Of a DNA stretch of 64,000 nt, positions 51,466 through 59,745 are shown piece after piece. The notes beneath the pieces were generated by a model that made no database searches, was not told the DNA's origin, and worked only from the letters and a program-made list of their open reading frames with translations. The stretch spans positions 1,240,001-1,304,000 of the forward strand of contig OZ244944.1 of NCBI GenBank assembly GCA_965222335.1, given 5' to 3'. Every line of letters begins with the position of its first letter. Position 1 is the stretch's first letter. Source of the stretch: G965222335 sp965222335. Lineage in GTDB: Bacteria > Pseudomonadota > Gammaproteobacteria > Pseudomonadales > Halieaceae. The position numbers were made by a program, and so were the translations under genes.

Positions 51466-51921
51466 CTAGCTGCGGGGTTGAATTCGTGCCTTTTCAATCT
51501 GGCTGTGTGGTAGCAGGTACTCGTGGTCATCCACGCGCACCACCACCTCGTCACCCTCTATGCCCTGTAACACGCCCTTGAACTTGCGCCGTCCCTCGAA
51601 GGGCGCACGCAGGCGCAAGTCGATCCATTCCCCGACATAGTCGGGATACTGGTCGAGACGAAACAGAAGCCTGTCCATGCCGGGTGAAGACACCTCCAGG
51701 GTGTACTCACCACTGATCGGGTCTTCCACGTCCAGCACACTGCTCACGTGGTGACTCACGGACGCGCAATCGTCCACCCCCACGCCGTGCTCGCTCTCTA
51801 TGTAAACGCGCAACACGCTGTGACGCCCCTGGGACAGGTATTCGATACCCCACAGCTCAAAGCCCAGCGCTTCAACAGAAGGCGCCAGCAGCTGTTGAAT
51901 CTCCTGCTCCCTGGTTGCCAC
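51466..51921 (-). CDS. rimP: ribosome maturation factor RimP
   Basis: A 151-residue 30S assembly factor. Signatures: GFELWGIEYLSQGRHSVLRVYIE and VDDCASVSHHVSSVLDVEDPISGEYTLEVSSPG (positions 50-82). It heads the nusA-infB operon. A terminator-like hairpin and two more RNA hairpins lie between it and the upstream tRNA genes. Confidence 0.96.
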   Translation of the reverse strand: MATREQEIQQLLAPSVEALGFELWGIEYLSQGRHSVLRVYIESEHGVGVDDCASVSHHVSSVLDVEDPISGEYTLEVSSPGMDRLLFRLDQYPDYVGEWIDLRLRAPFEGRRKFKGVLQGIEGDEVVVRVDDHEYLLPHSQIEKARIQPRS

Positions 51922-51964
51922 AGTTACTGCTCCCGCCGGATATTCGGCACTTTTCGCACATACG

Positions 51965-51988
51965 AAAAAGCCCCTAAGAAGGGGCTTT
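51965..51988 (-). terminator. attenuator/terminator before rimP
   Basis: AAAGCCCC-N6-GGGGCTTT followed by TT on the minus strand. It separates the metY RNA from rimP and probably gives partial termination, as between metY and rimP in E. coli. Another perfect 10-bp stem (51995-52004 with 52018-52027, ACGTATCACC) lies just upstream. Confidence 0.75.
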
Positions 51989-52030
51989 GGCGCAACGTAT
52001 CACCAGATTAAGGAGCGGGTGATACGTCAT

Positions 52031-52131
52031 TGGTAGCGGGTGCCGGAATTGAACCGGCGAACTCCGCCCGGCTGTGCCGGACAAGGTAGAAAGCGAGCCC
52101 ATCGGGCGTTTACTTTCTACGAAGCTCCGCT
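52031..52131 (-). ncRNA. tRNA-like CCA-ended element after metY
   Basis: A 101-nt minus-strand element ending CCGCTACCA. It has a good T-arm (GCCGG-TTCAATT-CCGGC) and 5' AGCGG complementary to 3' CCGCT as an acceptor stem, but the D and anticodon arms are replaced by a long stem GTAGAAAG/CTTTCTAC with an inner GCCC/GGGC hairpin and a CCGGC-ACA-GCCGG hairpin. The last 30 nt resemble the 3' end of the adjacent tRNA-fMet, eight bases upstream. It is unlikely to be a working tRNA. Confidence 0.6.
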
Positions 52132-52139
52132 ATCCGTAT

Positions 52140-52216
<77 letters not shown>

Positions 52217-52352
52217 TCAAAACGTCCTCGACGTGAATACCCCTTTGGCAATTCACGCTGGGCTGCGGTACCGCTGCTGCCCAAATTCGAGGCTGTGCAT
52301 TATAGGTAGCACCATGCACCGGGTCAACCGACCGCGGGCGATAAATCACAAA

Positions 52353-53348
52353 TTATTCGGGGGCTGATACCTGCTGCTCAATTGCCCCGAAAATGGAGTC
52401 TCCCGCGGCATTCTGCATCTCCAGGCGCACGGTGTCGCCGTAGCGCATGAAGGGCGTCGAGGGCTTGCCCTGCTCGATCGTCTCGATCATGCGGATTTCC
52501 GCAATACAGCTGTAGCCCAGTCCGCCGGCCGCGATCGGCCGCCCCGGGCTGCCGTCGGCATCCTTGTTGGAAACCGTGCCGGAGCCGATTATCGTACCCG
52601 CTGCCAGCGCCCGTGTGCGCGCGGCGTGGGCCACCAGGGTGGGGAAATCAAAGGTCATGTCGACACCGGCATTGGCCTTGCCAAAAGGCGCGCCGTTGTA
52701 GGCTACCAGCAGCGGCAGGTGCAGCCGGCCGCCATCCCAGGCCTCGCCCAGTTCATCCGGGGTCACGCAGACGGGGCTGAAGGCGCTGGAGGGCTTGGAC
52801 TGAAAAAAGCCAAAGCCCTTGCCCAGTTCCCCGGGGATCAGGTTGCGCAGGGAAACATCGTTGACCAGCATTAGCAGGCGAATCGCCGCGGCAGCCTCTT
52901 CCGGACCGGCGCCCATCGGCACGTCCCCGGTGACTACCGCCACCTCGCCCTCGAAATCGATGCCCCAGCCTTCATCCGCCATCACAATGGGGTCTCGGGG
53001 TCCCAGGAAGGTATCGGAACCGCCCTGGTACATCAGCGGATCGCTCCAGAAGCTCTCGGGCATCTCGGCGCCGCGGGCCTTGCGCACCAGCTCCACGTGA
53101 TTAACGTAGGCGGAGCCGTCCGCCCACTGGTAGGCCCGGGGAAGGGGTGAATCGCAGTCGGCCTCGTTGAAGGGCTTCCCCTCGCCGGCTTCCAGCCGCG
53201 CAGCCAGCTCGCGCAGCTGCGGTTCGGTCTGGTCCCAGCTGTCCAGGGCAGCCTGCAGGCTGCCCCCGGCGGCCAGGCAGCGCTGGAGGTCGGCAGAGAC
53301 CACGACCAGTTCACCGTCACGTCCGGATTTCAGTGAGGCAAGTTTCAC
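52353..53348 (-). CDS. fumarylacetoacetate hydrolase family protein
   Basis: A 331-residue FAH-fold enzyme: MKLASLKSGRDGELVVVSADL at the start and metal ligands in GIDFEGEVAVVTGD (Glu) and DVSLRNL (Asp). I use GTG 53348, with AAGGAG seven bases upstream, not the ATG six bases earlier which would sit on the ribosome-binding site. It lies 40 bp after hppD and so probably works in tyrosine/homogentisate breakdown, as a fumarylacetoacetase or a related hydrolase. The metal and substrate are inferred. Confidence 0.87.
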   Translation of the reverse strand: MKLASLKSGRDGELVVVSADLQRCLAAGGSLQAALDSWDQTEPQLRELAARLEAGEGKPFNEADCDSPLPRAYQWADGSAYVNHVELVRKARGAEMPESFWSDPLMYQGGSDTFLGPRDPIVMADEGWGIDFEGEVAVVTGDVPMGAGPEEAAAAIRLLMLVNDVSLRNLIPGELGKGFGFFQSKPSSAFSPVCVTPDELGEAWDGGRLHLPLLVAYNGAPFGKANAGVDMTFDFPTLVAHAARTRALAAGTIIGSGTVSNKDADGSPGRPIAAGGLGYSCIAEIRMIETIEQGKPSTPFMRYGDTVRLEMQNAAGDSIFGAIEQQVSAPE

Positions 53349-53388
53349 AATCATTCTCCTTGGCTGTTGAGTTACCGCGGCTGAACCG

Positions 53389-54474
53389 CTAGTCAGGTTT
53401 TTGCTCGTCGCCGATGACACCGCGGGCGAGCTGGTCGCGCTCAATGCTTTCGAACAGGGCCTTGAAGTTGCCCTCGCCAAAGCCCTCATCTTCCTTGCGC
53501 TGGATAAACTCGAAGAAAACCGGTCCCAGCAGGTTGGCAGAGAATATCTGCAGCAACAGGCGCGGCTCGCCCCCTTCGGTGGTGCCATCCAGGAGAATGC
53601 CACGCTGCTGCAGCTCGCCCGCGGGCTCGCCGTGGCCCGGCAGGCGTTCTTCCAGCATCTCGTAGTAGGTGTCTGGCGGCGCCGGCATAAACTTCAGCCC
53701 CGCCGCCTTGAGCCGGTCATAGCAGGCCAGCAGGTCATCACAGGCGAAAGCGATGTGCTGAATGCCCTCGCCATTGTAGGCCATCAGGAACTCCTCGATC
53801 TGGCCACCGCCCTTGGCTTCCTCGTTCAGGGGTATGCGGATCTTGCCGTCCGGCGCGGTCATGGCCTTCGACAACAGTCCCGTGTGCTGCCCCTTGATAT
53901 CGAAGTAGCGAATTTCGCGGAAGTTGAACAGGTCTTCGTAGTAGCTGGCCCAGTAATCCATGCGCCCGCGATAGACGTTGTGGGTCAGGTGATCCAGGGT
54001 ATGGAAGCCATGGCCCTTTGGCTTGTGGTCCACGCCCTCGAGCCAGTGAAAATCGATGTCGTAAATACTGTGCCCGGGTTTGTAGCGATCAATCAGGTAC
54101 AGCGTGGCGCCACCGATGCCCTTGATCGCGGGCAGGCGCAGCTCCATCGGACCGGTTTCGATCTGCACCGGCTGGGCACCATTATCCAGGGCCAGCTGGT
54201 AGGCGGCGGTGGCATCCTTGACCCGAAAGGCCATACCACAGGCCGACGGCCCGTGTTCACGGGCGTAGTACCAGGCGTGACTCCTGGGCTCGTAGTTGGT
54301 GATAAAGTTGATGTCACCCTGGCGCCAGAGCGCCACCTGCTTGGTGCGGTGTTCCGCGACCCGGCTGAAACCCATGGTCTCGAATACCGGCTCCAGCACT
54401 CCGGGCTCAGGGGCGGTGAATTCCACAAACTCAAAACCGTCCAGCCCCATGGGGTTGTCGAACAAGTCAGCCAT
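53389..54474 (-). CDS. hppD: 4-hydroxyphenylpyruvate dioxygenase
   Basis: A 361-residue non-haem iron dioxygenase making homogentisate from 4-hydroxyphenylpyruvate. Iron ligands are His in DHLTHNVYRG, His in IQHIAFACDD and Glu in FEFIQRKEDEGFGEGNFKALFES. The iron-site half is duplicated from the N-terminal half, as usual. It is followed by the FAH-family gene. Homogentisate dioxygenase and maleylacetoacetate isomerase are not in this window. Confidence 0.96.
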   Translation of the reverse strand: MADLFDNPMGLDGFEFVEFTAPEPGVLEPVFETMGFSRVAEHRTKQVALWRQGDINFITNYEPRSHAWYYAREHGPSACGMAFRVKDATAAYQLALDNGAQPVQIETGPMELRLPAIKGIGGATLYLIDRYKPGHSIYDIDFHWLEGVDHKPKGHGFHTLDHLTHNVYRGRMDYWASYYEDLFNFREIRYFDIKGQHTGLLSKAMTAPDGKIRIPLNEEAKGGGQIEEFLMAYNGEGIQHIAFACDDLLACYDRLKAAGLKFMPAPPDTYYEMLEERLPGHGEPAGELQQRGILLDGTTEGGEPRLLLQIFSANLLGPVFFEFIQRKEDEGFGEGNFKALFESIERDQLARGVIGDEQKPD

Positions 54475-54538
54475 GTCAAATCTCCTGTAAGCCGGACAAG
54501 GGGCCGGCAGTGCTCAGTGTGAGGAGCAGTGTAGGAGG

Positions 54539-54574
54539 CGCGGGATATAGTTTCAAGTGTAACTATATCCCGCG
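54539..54574. promoter_or_regulatory. 14-bp inverted repeat upstream of hppD
   Basis: CGCGGGATATAGTT and AACTATATCCCGCG are perfect arms with an 8-bp loop. It lies 64 bp before the hppD start and 20 bp after the lipoprotein stop. It may be an operator for hppD, or a factor-dependent terminator; there is no T-run. Confidence 0.6.
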
Positions 54575-54593
54575 AGGTGAGGCTGAAGGTCGC

Positions 54594-55673
54594 CTAGATA
54601 GCGGAGCCGTTAATCGTGGCGGATAGCAGCACGGTGGTATCGTTGCCATCCTGGTCGTCACTGGTCTCGCGCACCACCAGGCCATTGCCGACCGCGAACC
54701 ACTTCCGGGTCACGCCGCGGATGGGGAATATCCCCCCGGATTCGCTGACCTCCTCGAACAGGCAGGCCTCAAAAGTGCCCGCGGGGACCGTGACCGTGCG
54801 GCGCCCGATATAGGTCGTGGTATTCGTGATCTGGATGCTGTTGGGCAGCGACTGGCCCTGGGATCTGGTGACCTGGTTCGACGTGAAGGTCTGGCTGTAG
54901 CTCTGCCCCGGAGACAGGTCGAACCGCTCAACCTGTGGTGGATCCGATTCGACCTCGGTCGTCGCTGCCTGCGGCGTAAAGGTATCGGTCTGCGTGAACA
55001 GGTCAAATACCCGTTGCCGCGCCTCGGCGACCTGGATGAAGGACGTAATCTGCCCGGTGGAGCTGAAGCCACCGCCAACCTCGAAATCAATCACGACCTG
55101 CCTCGCAGGCTCGCCCTCGTAGCTGGCACCACCGAAAACCTCGTGGTCATTGTCCAAGGTAAAAGTGCCGTCCGAGTTGGTGACACGCAGCTCGGTGCGA
55201 TAGCGGGCACCGGGGCGCACCAGGTCCGGATTAAAGCAGGCTGCCGCCCCGGAGGCACCACCACCGCCACCGCCGCCGCTGCCACCGCCACCACTACCGC
55301 CGCTACTGTCAGCAACAAACACGGGCTCCAGGAAAAACTCCTGGTCGGAGCGCAGCACCGCAAGCAGGTCCGGGTTACCGGCAAAGCCTGAGGTAAAGAG
55401 GCGACAGGGCCCGGAAGATCCGCCACACAGACCCCTGTTCTTCTTGCGCCAGCCAGTGAAGCGAAAGCCGGCTGCCGGCCTTGCCGTGAAAGTATCGTCG
55501 AAGTCGGTGTCATCCACCTCGATCACGCAGGCCGCGTTGCCCGAGCTGGGCCCGCAAGTCACGCCGGTGGCCTGGGACCTCACAGTACCGCCCTCGTTGG
55601 GTACCTGGATGACAATCTTGCACCCCGACAGGGTGGCGAGCGCCAGGCCCACCAGCAATAAAATCCCCCGCAT
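54594..55673 (-). CDS. lipoprotein with glycine-rich linker, unknown
   Basis: A 359-residue lipoprotein: MRGILLLVGLALATLSGC gives lipobox Cys18. After it is a small Cys-rich beta domain (VTCGPSSGNAACVIEVDD; GFRFTGW as in InlB/List-Bact repeats), then a poly-Gly/Ser linker at about 125-145, then a beta-rich C-terminal domain of 210 residues. An upstream ATG at 55694 with AAAGGG right beside it is an alternative start. It lies in an island between tRNA-Leu and tRNA-fMet. Function unknown; surface exposure likely. Confidence 0.76.
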   Translation of the reverse strand: MRGILLLVGLALATLSGCKIVIQVPNEGGTVRSQATGVTCGPSSGNAACVIEVDDTDFDDTFTARPAAGFRFTGWRKKNRGLCGGSSGPCRLFTSGFAGNPDLLAVLRSDQEFFLEPVFVADSSGGSGGGGSGGGGGGGASGAAACFNPDLVRPGARYRTELRVTNSDGTFTLDNDHEVFGGASYEGEPARQVVIDFEVGGGFSSTGQITSFIQVAEARQRVFDLFTQTDTFTPQAATTEVESDPPQVERFDLSPGQSYSQTFTSNQVTRSQGQSLPNSIQITNTTTYIGRRTVTVPAGTFEACLFEEVSESGGIFPIRGVTRKWFAVGNGLVVRETSDDQDGNDTTVLLSATINGSAI

Positions 55674-55775
55674 AACGCCCCCAAAAGAATTCATTCCCTT
55701 TCAACGTAGAAAAGGATGGCCGATACCGCAAGTTGGGGTGCGGTCCAGGCAGAACGCGCTGAGGGGTCAGGAACG

Positions 55776-55807
55776 AAAAAGGCCCTCCATTGCTGGAAGG
55801 CCTTTCT
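55776..55807 (-). terminator. terminator after surface-protein gene
   Basis: AAAGGCC(T/C)TCCA arms with a 4-base loop and T5 on the minus strand. It sits between the surface protein and the lipoprotein gene. Confidence 0.82.
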
Positions 55808-55893
55808 ACCGAACTTGATGTCGATGAGACCCGGGCGTTGCCCCCCCGGTGCAAGCCCATCAGGAGCTGAACGAAACGCCCAAATCGAGAAAC

Positions 55894-57948
55894 TTACACT
55901 TTAATAAATCGACGGCCACCCACCCCTGCCAGAACCAGAGACAGCAAAGCCAGCGCCCAGAGCGGCATGGCGGGCACGGTTCTTACAGAACCCATGCCGG
56001 CGCTGCCCACAGCGACACCGACTGGATCGACGATGGTGCCATTGGCAACCCCATCCACGTCACCGCTTCCCCCGTCGGTCAAGGTATAGCTTGCCGTGTT
56101 GCCGCTTATTGCCCCGCTGATCTGGCGCCAGGGGTCCGACTTCCACAGCGTCGCGCCTGCGGGAACAGCGGCGCCGTAATCAATCTCGACGCGCAGCGTT
56201 GCGCCCGCAGAGTCGCAGCCGGAAACCACGAAATCGGCTACCCCGAAAGGGAATTCCAGCCCGGCAGGAGGCGCCGGCGTCAGCGAATCTGGCTGCACGA
56301 TGCTAAAGGAGCTTATGGCACAGCCCGCCGTCTCAGAGCTGATCCTGAGCATTGTACTGCCGCCGCCGGGAACCGCTGCGGTGGCCGTATCAAGACTGCT
56401 ACACGCAACCGCGACGTCTGTGACATCGCCGCCTGACGAGGTCCCGCTGCCGGAGGTCACCGTGCAGGTTTGCCCGTCGGGCTGGGAGGCGACGGTCACA
56501 TCGTAGGCTGCACCCTCAGCCAATGGCGCGAACGAGAAACCGCCATCGGCGCTGAGAGTTTGGTCGTCCGTGCCGTTGAGCTGCAGAACCACGGATGATC
56601 CACCCGCCAGGCCGGTCAGAGAGCCACTTACCGTGAACCCGGGCACCCTCAGTAGGGGCGAGAGGACATAAAGCGAGAAGTTTGCACTGGCGCAGCCGTT
56701 GCCCCCAGAGAGGCTGTTCACAGTCCAGCGACTCGAGGCTTCACTTGAGTATCCAGCCAGGCATCCGTCTGCCAAACTATCGACACCACCCAACGTGTCG
56801 TCGCCGCGGCCAACCGAGCCACCACTTGTACTGAAGCCCGTCCACACGCCCCGAGCCGTTGCCGCCCCGGATTCGTCATATTCGATCGCAGCGTCCAGCG
56901 TGCCATCGTAAAAGTCGGTCTGGTTGTCGGCCACTTTGTCCCCGTTGGTGTTATAGATGGGTTGCGAAGTCTCGGTGCCGAACGCCGACAGCGTCGTCAA
57001 AGTACCGTCGTCGTGAGAGAACAGTGTCTGCCAACCGTCTATGGCATCGGTGTCGGGATCTTTAGCCTTTACTGTTGCAGCGTAGGCGTTGTAAACCGCC
57101 GAAGTCTGCGCCCCGTTCACAGTGTCACTGCCCACAAAAATGACATAGAACTCATCGCCCGGGTTCAGTCCCACCGGCACGAGAGCGGGGGGTAAACCCG
57201 GCACCGGATCGGTATCGAGAGCCTGCCCTTCAATATCAGGGATGTTGATTCCATTGTAGGCAGCATCCCCGCTCACCGCGGGGGCAGTAACAATGGTAAA
57301 AGCCTGATCACCATCATTGACAGCGTCATCGGCTGCGGTCACGTCAAACGTTGCCGAGTAACCGTTACCAGCCGTGAGTGTGACCGTCCCGGTAGAGAGC
57401 GTTACCTCGCTGCCGGCGGCGCTCACGTCGACGGAGATATCGTTTGCGGGGGCGCCACTCACCGATACTGTGACGGTTTGCGAAGTGCCTTCGTCAAGGT
57501 AAAACGCGCCACCGCTGGGGGGATCCATAAATACTGAGCTGACACCATCTTTATTTCGATTGATTACCGACACATTGGGTGTAGGCGCGACATCAAATGA
57601 GGCTGTGCCCCCTATCGCGCTGGTGGTGTTGGTGATGGTGAACGCGACATCACCATCGTTCCCATCACCTGTGGCTCCAGGTGTGACGGTAACCGTCTTT
57701 GGTTCGCTCCAATCCGCATCGGTGAAGGTGACGTCAGCGCTCACGGTTCCTTCAGTGACATCGCCACTTGAAGGCGAAACCGTAACGACCTCGCCGGCGC
57801 TCGGCGCCTGGTCCAGCACCACACGATAGGTAACGGAAGAGCCACTTTCATTGGTCACGAGTGTCGTGGGTTCCACGTTGACCTGCAGTGCAGCTGTTGC
57901 CCGGATTGTTATCAGCATTGCGAGGAGAAGGAACAGTAAGTGACGCAT
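55894..57948 (-). CDS. surface protein with choice-of-anchor-type and sorting tail
   Basis: A 684-residue secreted protein. A signal peptide (MRHLLFLLLAMLITIRATAA) is followed by two Calx-beta-like/immunoglobulin-like modules (about 20-240), a Cys-containing module of DUF1554-like look (250-430), a beta module, and a C-terminal choice-of-anchor-U-like domain ending in DGGSGDVDGVANGTIVDP. The last 25 residues (VPAMPLWALALLSLVLAGVGGRR) form a motif-helix-basic tail like IPTL/PEP-CTERM sorting signals. A C10 tract lies upstream. Likely an exported adhesin or matrix protein; ligand unknown. Confidence 0.82.
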   Translation of the reverse strand: MRHLLFLLLAMLITIRATAALQVNVEPTTLVTNESGSSVTYRVVLDQAPSAGEVVTVSPSSGDVTEGTVSADVTFTDADWSEPKTVTVTPGATGDGNDGDVAFTITNTTSAIGGTASFDVAPTPNVSVINRNKDGVSSVFMDPPSGGAFYLDEGTSQTVTVSVSGAPANDISVDVSAAGSEVTLSTGTVTLTAGNGYSATFDVTAADDAVNDGDQAFTIVTAPAVSGDAAYNGINIPDIEGQALDTDPVPGLPPALVPVGLNPGDEFYVIFVGSDTVNGAQTSAVYNAYAATVKAKDPDTDAIDGWQTLFSHDDGTLTTLSAFGTETSQPIYNTNGDKVADNQTDFYDGTLDAAIEYDESGAATARGVWTGFSTSGGSVGRGDDTLGGVDSLADGCLAGYSSEASSRWTVNSLSGGNGCASANFSLYVLSPLLRVPGFTVSGSLTGLAGGSSVVLQLNGTDDQTLSADGGFSFAPLAEGAAYDVTVASQPDGQTCTVTSGSGTSSGGDVTDVAVACSSLDTATAAVPGGGSTMLRISSETAGCAISSFSIVQPDSLTPAPPAGLEFPFGVADFVVSGCDSAGATLRVEIDYGAAVPAGATLWKSDPWRQISGAISGNTASYTLTDGGSGDVDGVANGTIVDPVGVAVGSAGMGSVRTVPAMPLWALALLSLVLAGVGGRRFIKV

Positions 57949-57972
57949 TCTCGGAAATCCTTTTCAGAGTGA

Positions 57973-57982
57973 GGGGGGGGGG
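57973..57982 (-). promoter_or_regulatory. homopolymeric C10 tract upstream of surface protein
   Basis: Ten C residues on the coding strand (G10 on the plus strand), about 25 bp before the start codon and upstream of the AAGGA ribosome-binding site. Such tracts slip and can change promoter spacing. Confidence 0.55.
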
Positions 57983-58093
57983 TATCGCCGCCTGCGTCAA
58001 GCTAGGTGGAGGATGTCGACCGGCTTGACTGTAAAAAGCCTGCGTGAAGCGGTTGAGGGATACAACCAAAATCTTTGCAAAAAAAAGTCTTTC

Positions 58094-58141
58094 GCCCCAG
58101 TATCGCGAAAAATACCGGCCCCAGTATCGCGAAACATACCG
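58094..58141 (+). repeat. 24-bp tandem repeat
   Basis: Two units, 58094-58117 and 58118-58141, begin GCCCCAGTATCGCG and differ by one base. They lie in the 447-bp gap between the surface protein gene and tRNA-Leu. Confidence 0.9.
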
Positions 58142-58234
58142 CCAGAGTTAGGCGCAGAATGACTCTAAGCAGCAATGCAGGTGCGAAAGCTCACACTCGG
58201 CAGCGAAACCAAGCGATCGCGCGGGCTTTTTAAA

Positions 58235-58363
58235 TGATGGTGCCGAAGGCGGGACTTAACGCCCCCGGCCAGGGCCGCACGAGCACTCCTCGTGAGAGGA
58301 GCCTCGTCCTTTGGATGGTGCCGAAGGCGGGACTTAACGCCCCCGGCCAGGGCCGCACGAGCA
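58235..58363 (-). repeat. two partial copies of the tRNA-Leu 3' end
   Basis: Copies at about 58235-58285 and 58314-58363 carry the tRNA 3' end CCTTCGGCACCA and the variable-arm piece TGCTCGTGCGG, but with a GC-rich insert in the T-loop. Spacing to the true tRNA is about 79 bp each. Each copy is next to its own small hairpin (CTCCTC/GAGGAG, CGCCAC/GTGGCG). Confidence 0.82.
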
Positions 58364-58395
58364 CGCCACAATCGTGGCGCGGGTGTTTAGAATGA

Positions 58396-58482
58396 TGGTG
58401 CCGAAGGCGGGACTTGAACCCGCACGAGCATAGCTCACTACCCCCTCAAGATAGCGTGTCTACCAATTCCACCACTTCGGCA
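58396..58482 (-). tRNA. leuU: tRNA-Leu (GAG)
   Basis: An 87-nt class II tRNA: acceptor TGCCGAA/TTCGGCA, D-arm with GGTGGAATTGGTAGACAC, anticodon loop CTTGAGG with GAG, long variable arm, T-arm GCGGG-TTCAAGT-CCCGC, encoded CCA. It follows secG as leuU does in E. coli. Confidence 0.95.
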
Positions 58483-58489
58483 TGTTTTT

Positions 58490-58867
58490 TTACAGTTCCG
58501 GAACGTCACCCTCCGGTGCGGGTACCGCCGCCGGCGGCTCACTGTCCACTTCAGGCAGGTCGGAATCCACCGGCGCTGCGGATTGGGCACTTTCGGCCGG
58601 GGGGATCGCCAGGTCCAGTTCCTCAACCACCTGGGTCTTCTGGGTGGCCAACAGGGCCAGGCCAAAGCTGGTGGCGAAGAACAGCACCACCAGCCAGGCG
58701 GTGGCGCGGGTCAGCACATTGGCGCTACCGGAGCTGCCAAGCAGGGTCTGAGAGGCCCCGGCACCGAAAGAGGCGCCCATGTCCGCACCCTTGCCCTGCT
58801 GCAGCATGATCAGGCCAATGATCGCCAGGGCGACCAGCAGGTGCACAATCAGAATAATCTGTTCCAT
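58490..58867 (-). CDS. secG: preprotein translocase subunit SecG
   Basis: A 125-residue Sec translocon subunit: two helices (IILIVHLLVALAIIGLIMLQ; ATAWLVVLFFATSFGLALLA) flanking the conserved QQGKGADMGASFGAG. The C-terminal tail is acidic and Pro/Ala-rich. It lies between tpiA and tRNA-Leu. Confidence 0.95.
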   Translation of the reverse strand: MEQIILIVHLLVALAIIGLIMLQQGKGADMGASFGAGASQTLLGSSGSANVLTRATAWLVVLFFATSFGLALLATQKTQVVEELDLAIPPAESAQSAAPVDSDLPEVDSEPPAAVPAPEGDVPEL

Positions 58868-58930
58868 AGTTCCTCGCCCTTATACGGGCATTCATTGCGT
58901 TATCGCCCAGTGGCAACAACGGGGCAACCG

Positions 58931-59674
58931 CTACGCGGCCGCCGCAATAATTCTGGCGAATTCCTCGCTGTCCAGCGAGGCCCCGCCGACCAGGGCGCCA
59001 TCAATGTCCGGCTGGGTAAACAGGTCGGCCGCGTTCGCGCCCTTGACACTGCCACCATACAGGAGCCGGGTATCATCGGCGGACACCGCGCCCAGTTCCA
59101 GCAGCTGCTCGCGGATGAAGGCGTGCATCTCCTGGGCCTGTTGCGGCGTTGCCGTCAGCCCGGTACCTATGGCCCAGACCGGCTCGTAGGCAACCACCAG
59201 TCCATCCAGTTTGGCCTGCCCCTGCAACGCACCCGACAGCTGGCGCGCCACCACGGCGAATGCCTCACCGTCCTCGCGCTCCGGCTGCGACTCACCGACG
59301 CAGAGCACGCCCTGCAGCCCTGCCTCCATCGCCGCCGACAGCTTGGCGGCCACGAGGTCATCGGATTCGGCGTGGTACTGGCGCCGTTCCGAGTGTCCCA
59401 GTAGCACCCAGCGACAGCCGAGGTCTGCCAGCATCTCTGCCGACACCTCCCCCGTGTAGGCACCCGCCGCCACGTGGCTGCAGTCCTGGGCCCCCACCGT
59501 TACCGGGGCGTTCCCACAGCTCTCTATGACCCGCTGCAGATGCACAAAGCTGGGGCAGAGGGCAACTTCCACCGTGGCGGGATGCGTTGACGCAACCAGC
59601 GCTCCACTCAGGGCATCCACGCTCTCGCGGGATCCGTGCATCTTCCAATTGGCCATTACAAGCGGACGGCGCAT
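58931..59674 (-). CDS. tpiA: triose-phosphate isomerase
   Basis: A 247-residue TIM barrel. The catalytic Glu is in VAYEPVWAIGTGLTA, the His in LLGHSERR, and the N-terminal Lys in MANWKMHG. It interconverts dihydroxyacetone phosphate and glyceraldehyde 3-phosphate. The glmM-tpiA-secG order is typical of many gammaproteobacteria. Confidence 0.97.
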   Translation of the reverse strand: MRRPLVMANWKMHGSRESVDALSGALVASTHPATVEVALCPSFVHLQRVIESCGNAPVTVGAQDCSHVAAGAYTGEVSAEMLADLGCRWVLLGHSERRQYHAESDDLVAAKLSAAMEAGLQGVLCVGESQPEREDGEAFAVVARQLSGALQGQAKLDGLVVAYEPVWAIGTGLTATPQQAQEMHAFIREQLLELGAVSADDTRLLYGGSVKGANAADLFTQPDIDGALVGGASLDSEEFARIIAAAA

Positions 59675-59745
59675 TCACAGACCCCAGCGTGAAAACGGCG
59701 GCAATCCTACCCGAGATGCCCGGGTGATACAAGCCGCGGCCGGAT

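Noticed and set aside
52031..52131. Functional tRNA (for example Leu, Sec) or tmRNA
   Set aside because: No valid anticodon arm (no T33) and no D-arm; too short for tmRNA and no tag reading frame.
58165..58371. Short frame containing repeated ARAALAGGVKSRLRHH
   Set aside because: The repeat is the translated tRNA 3'-end copies, not a protein repeat.
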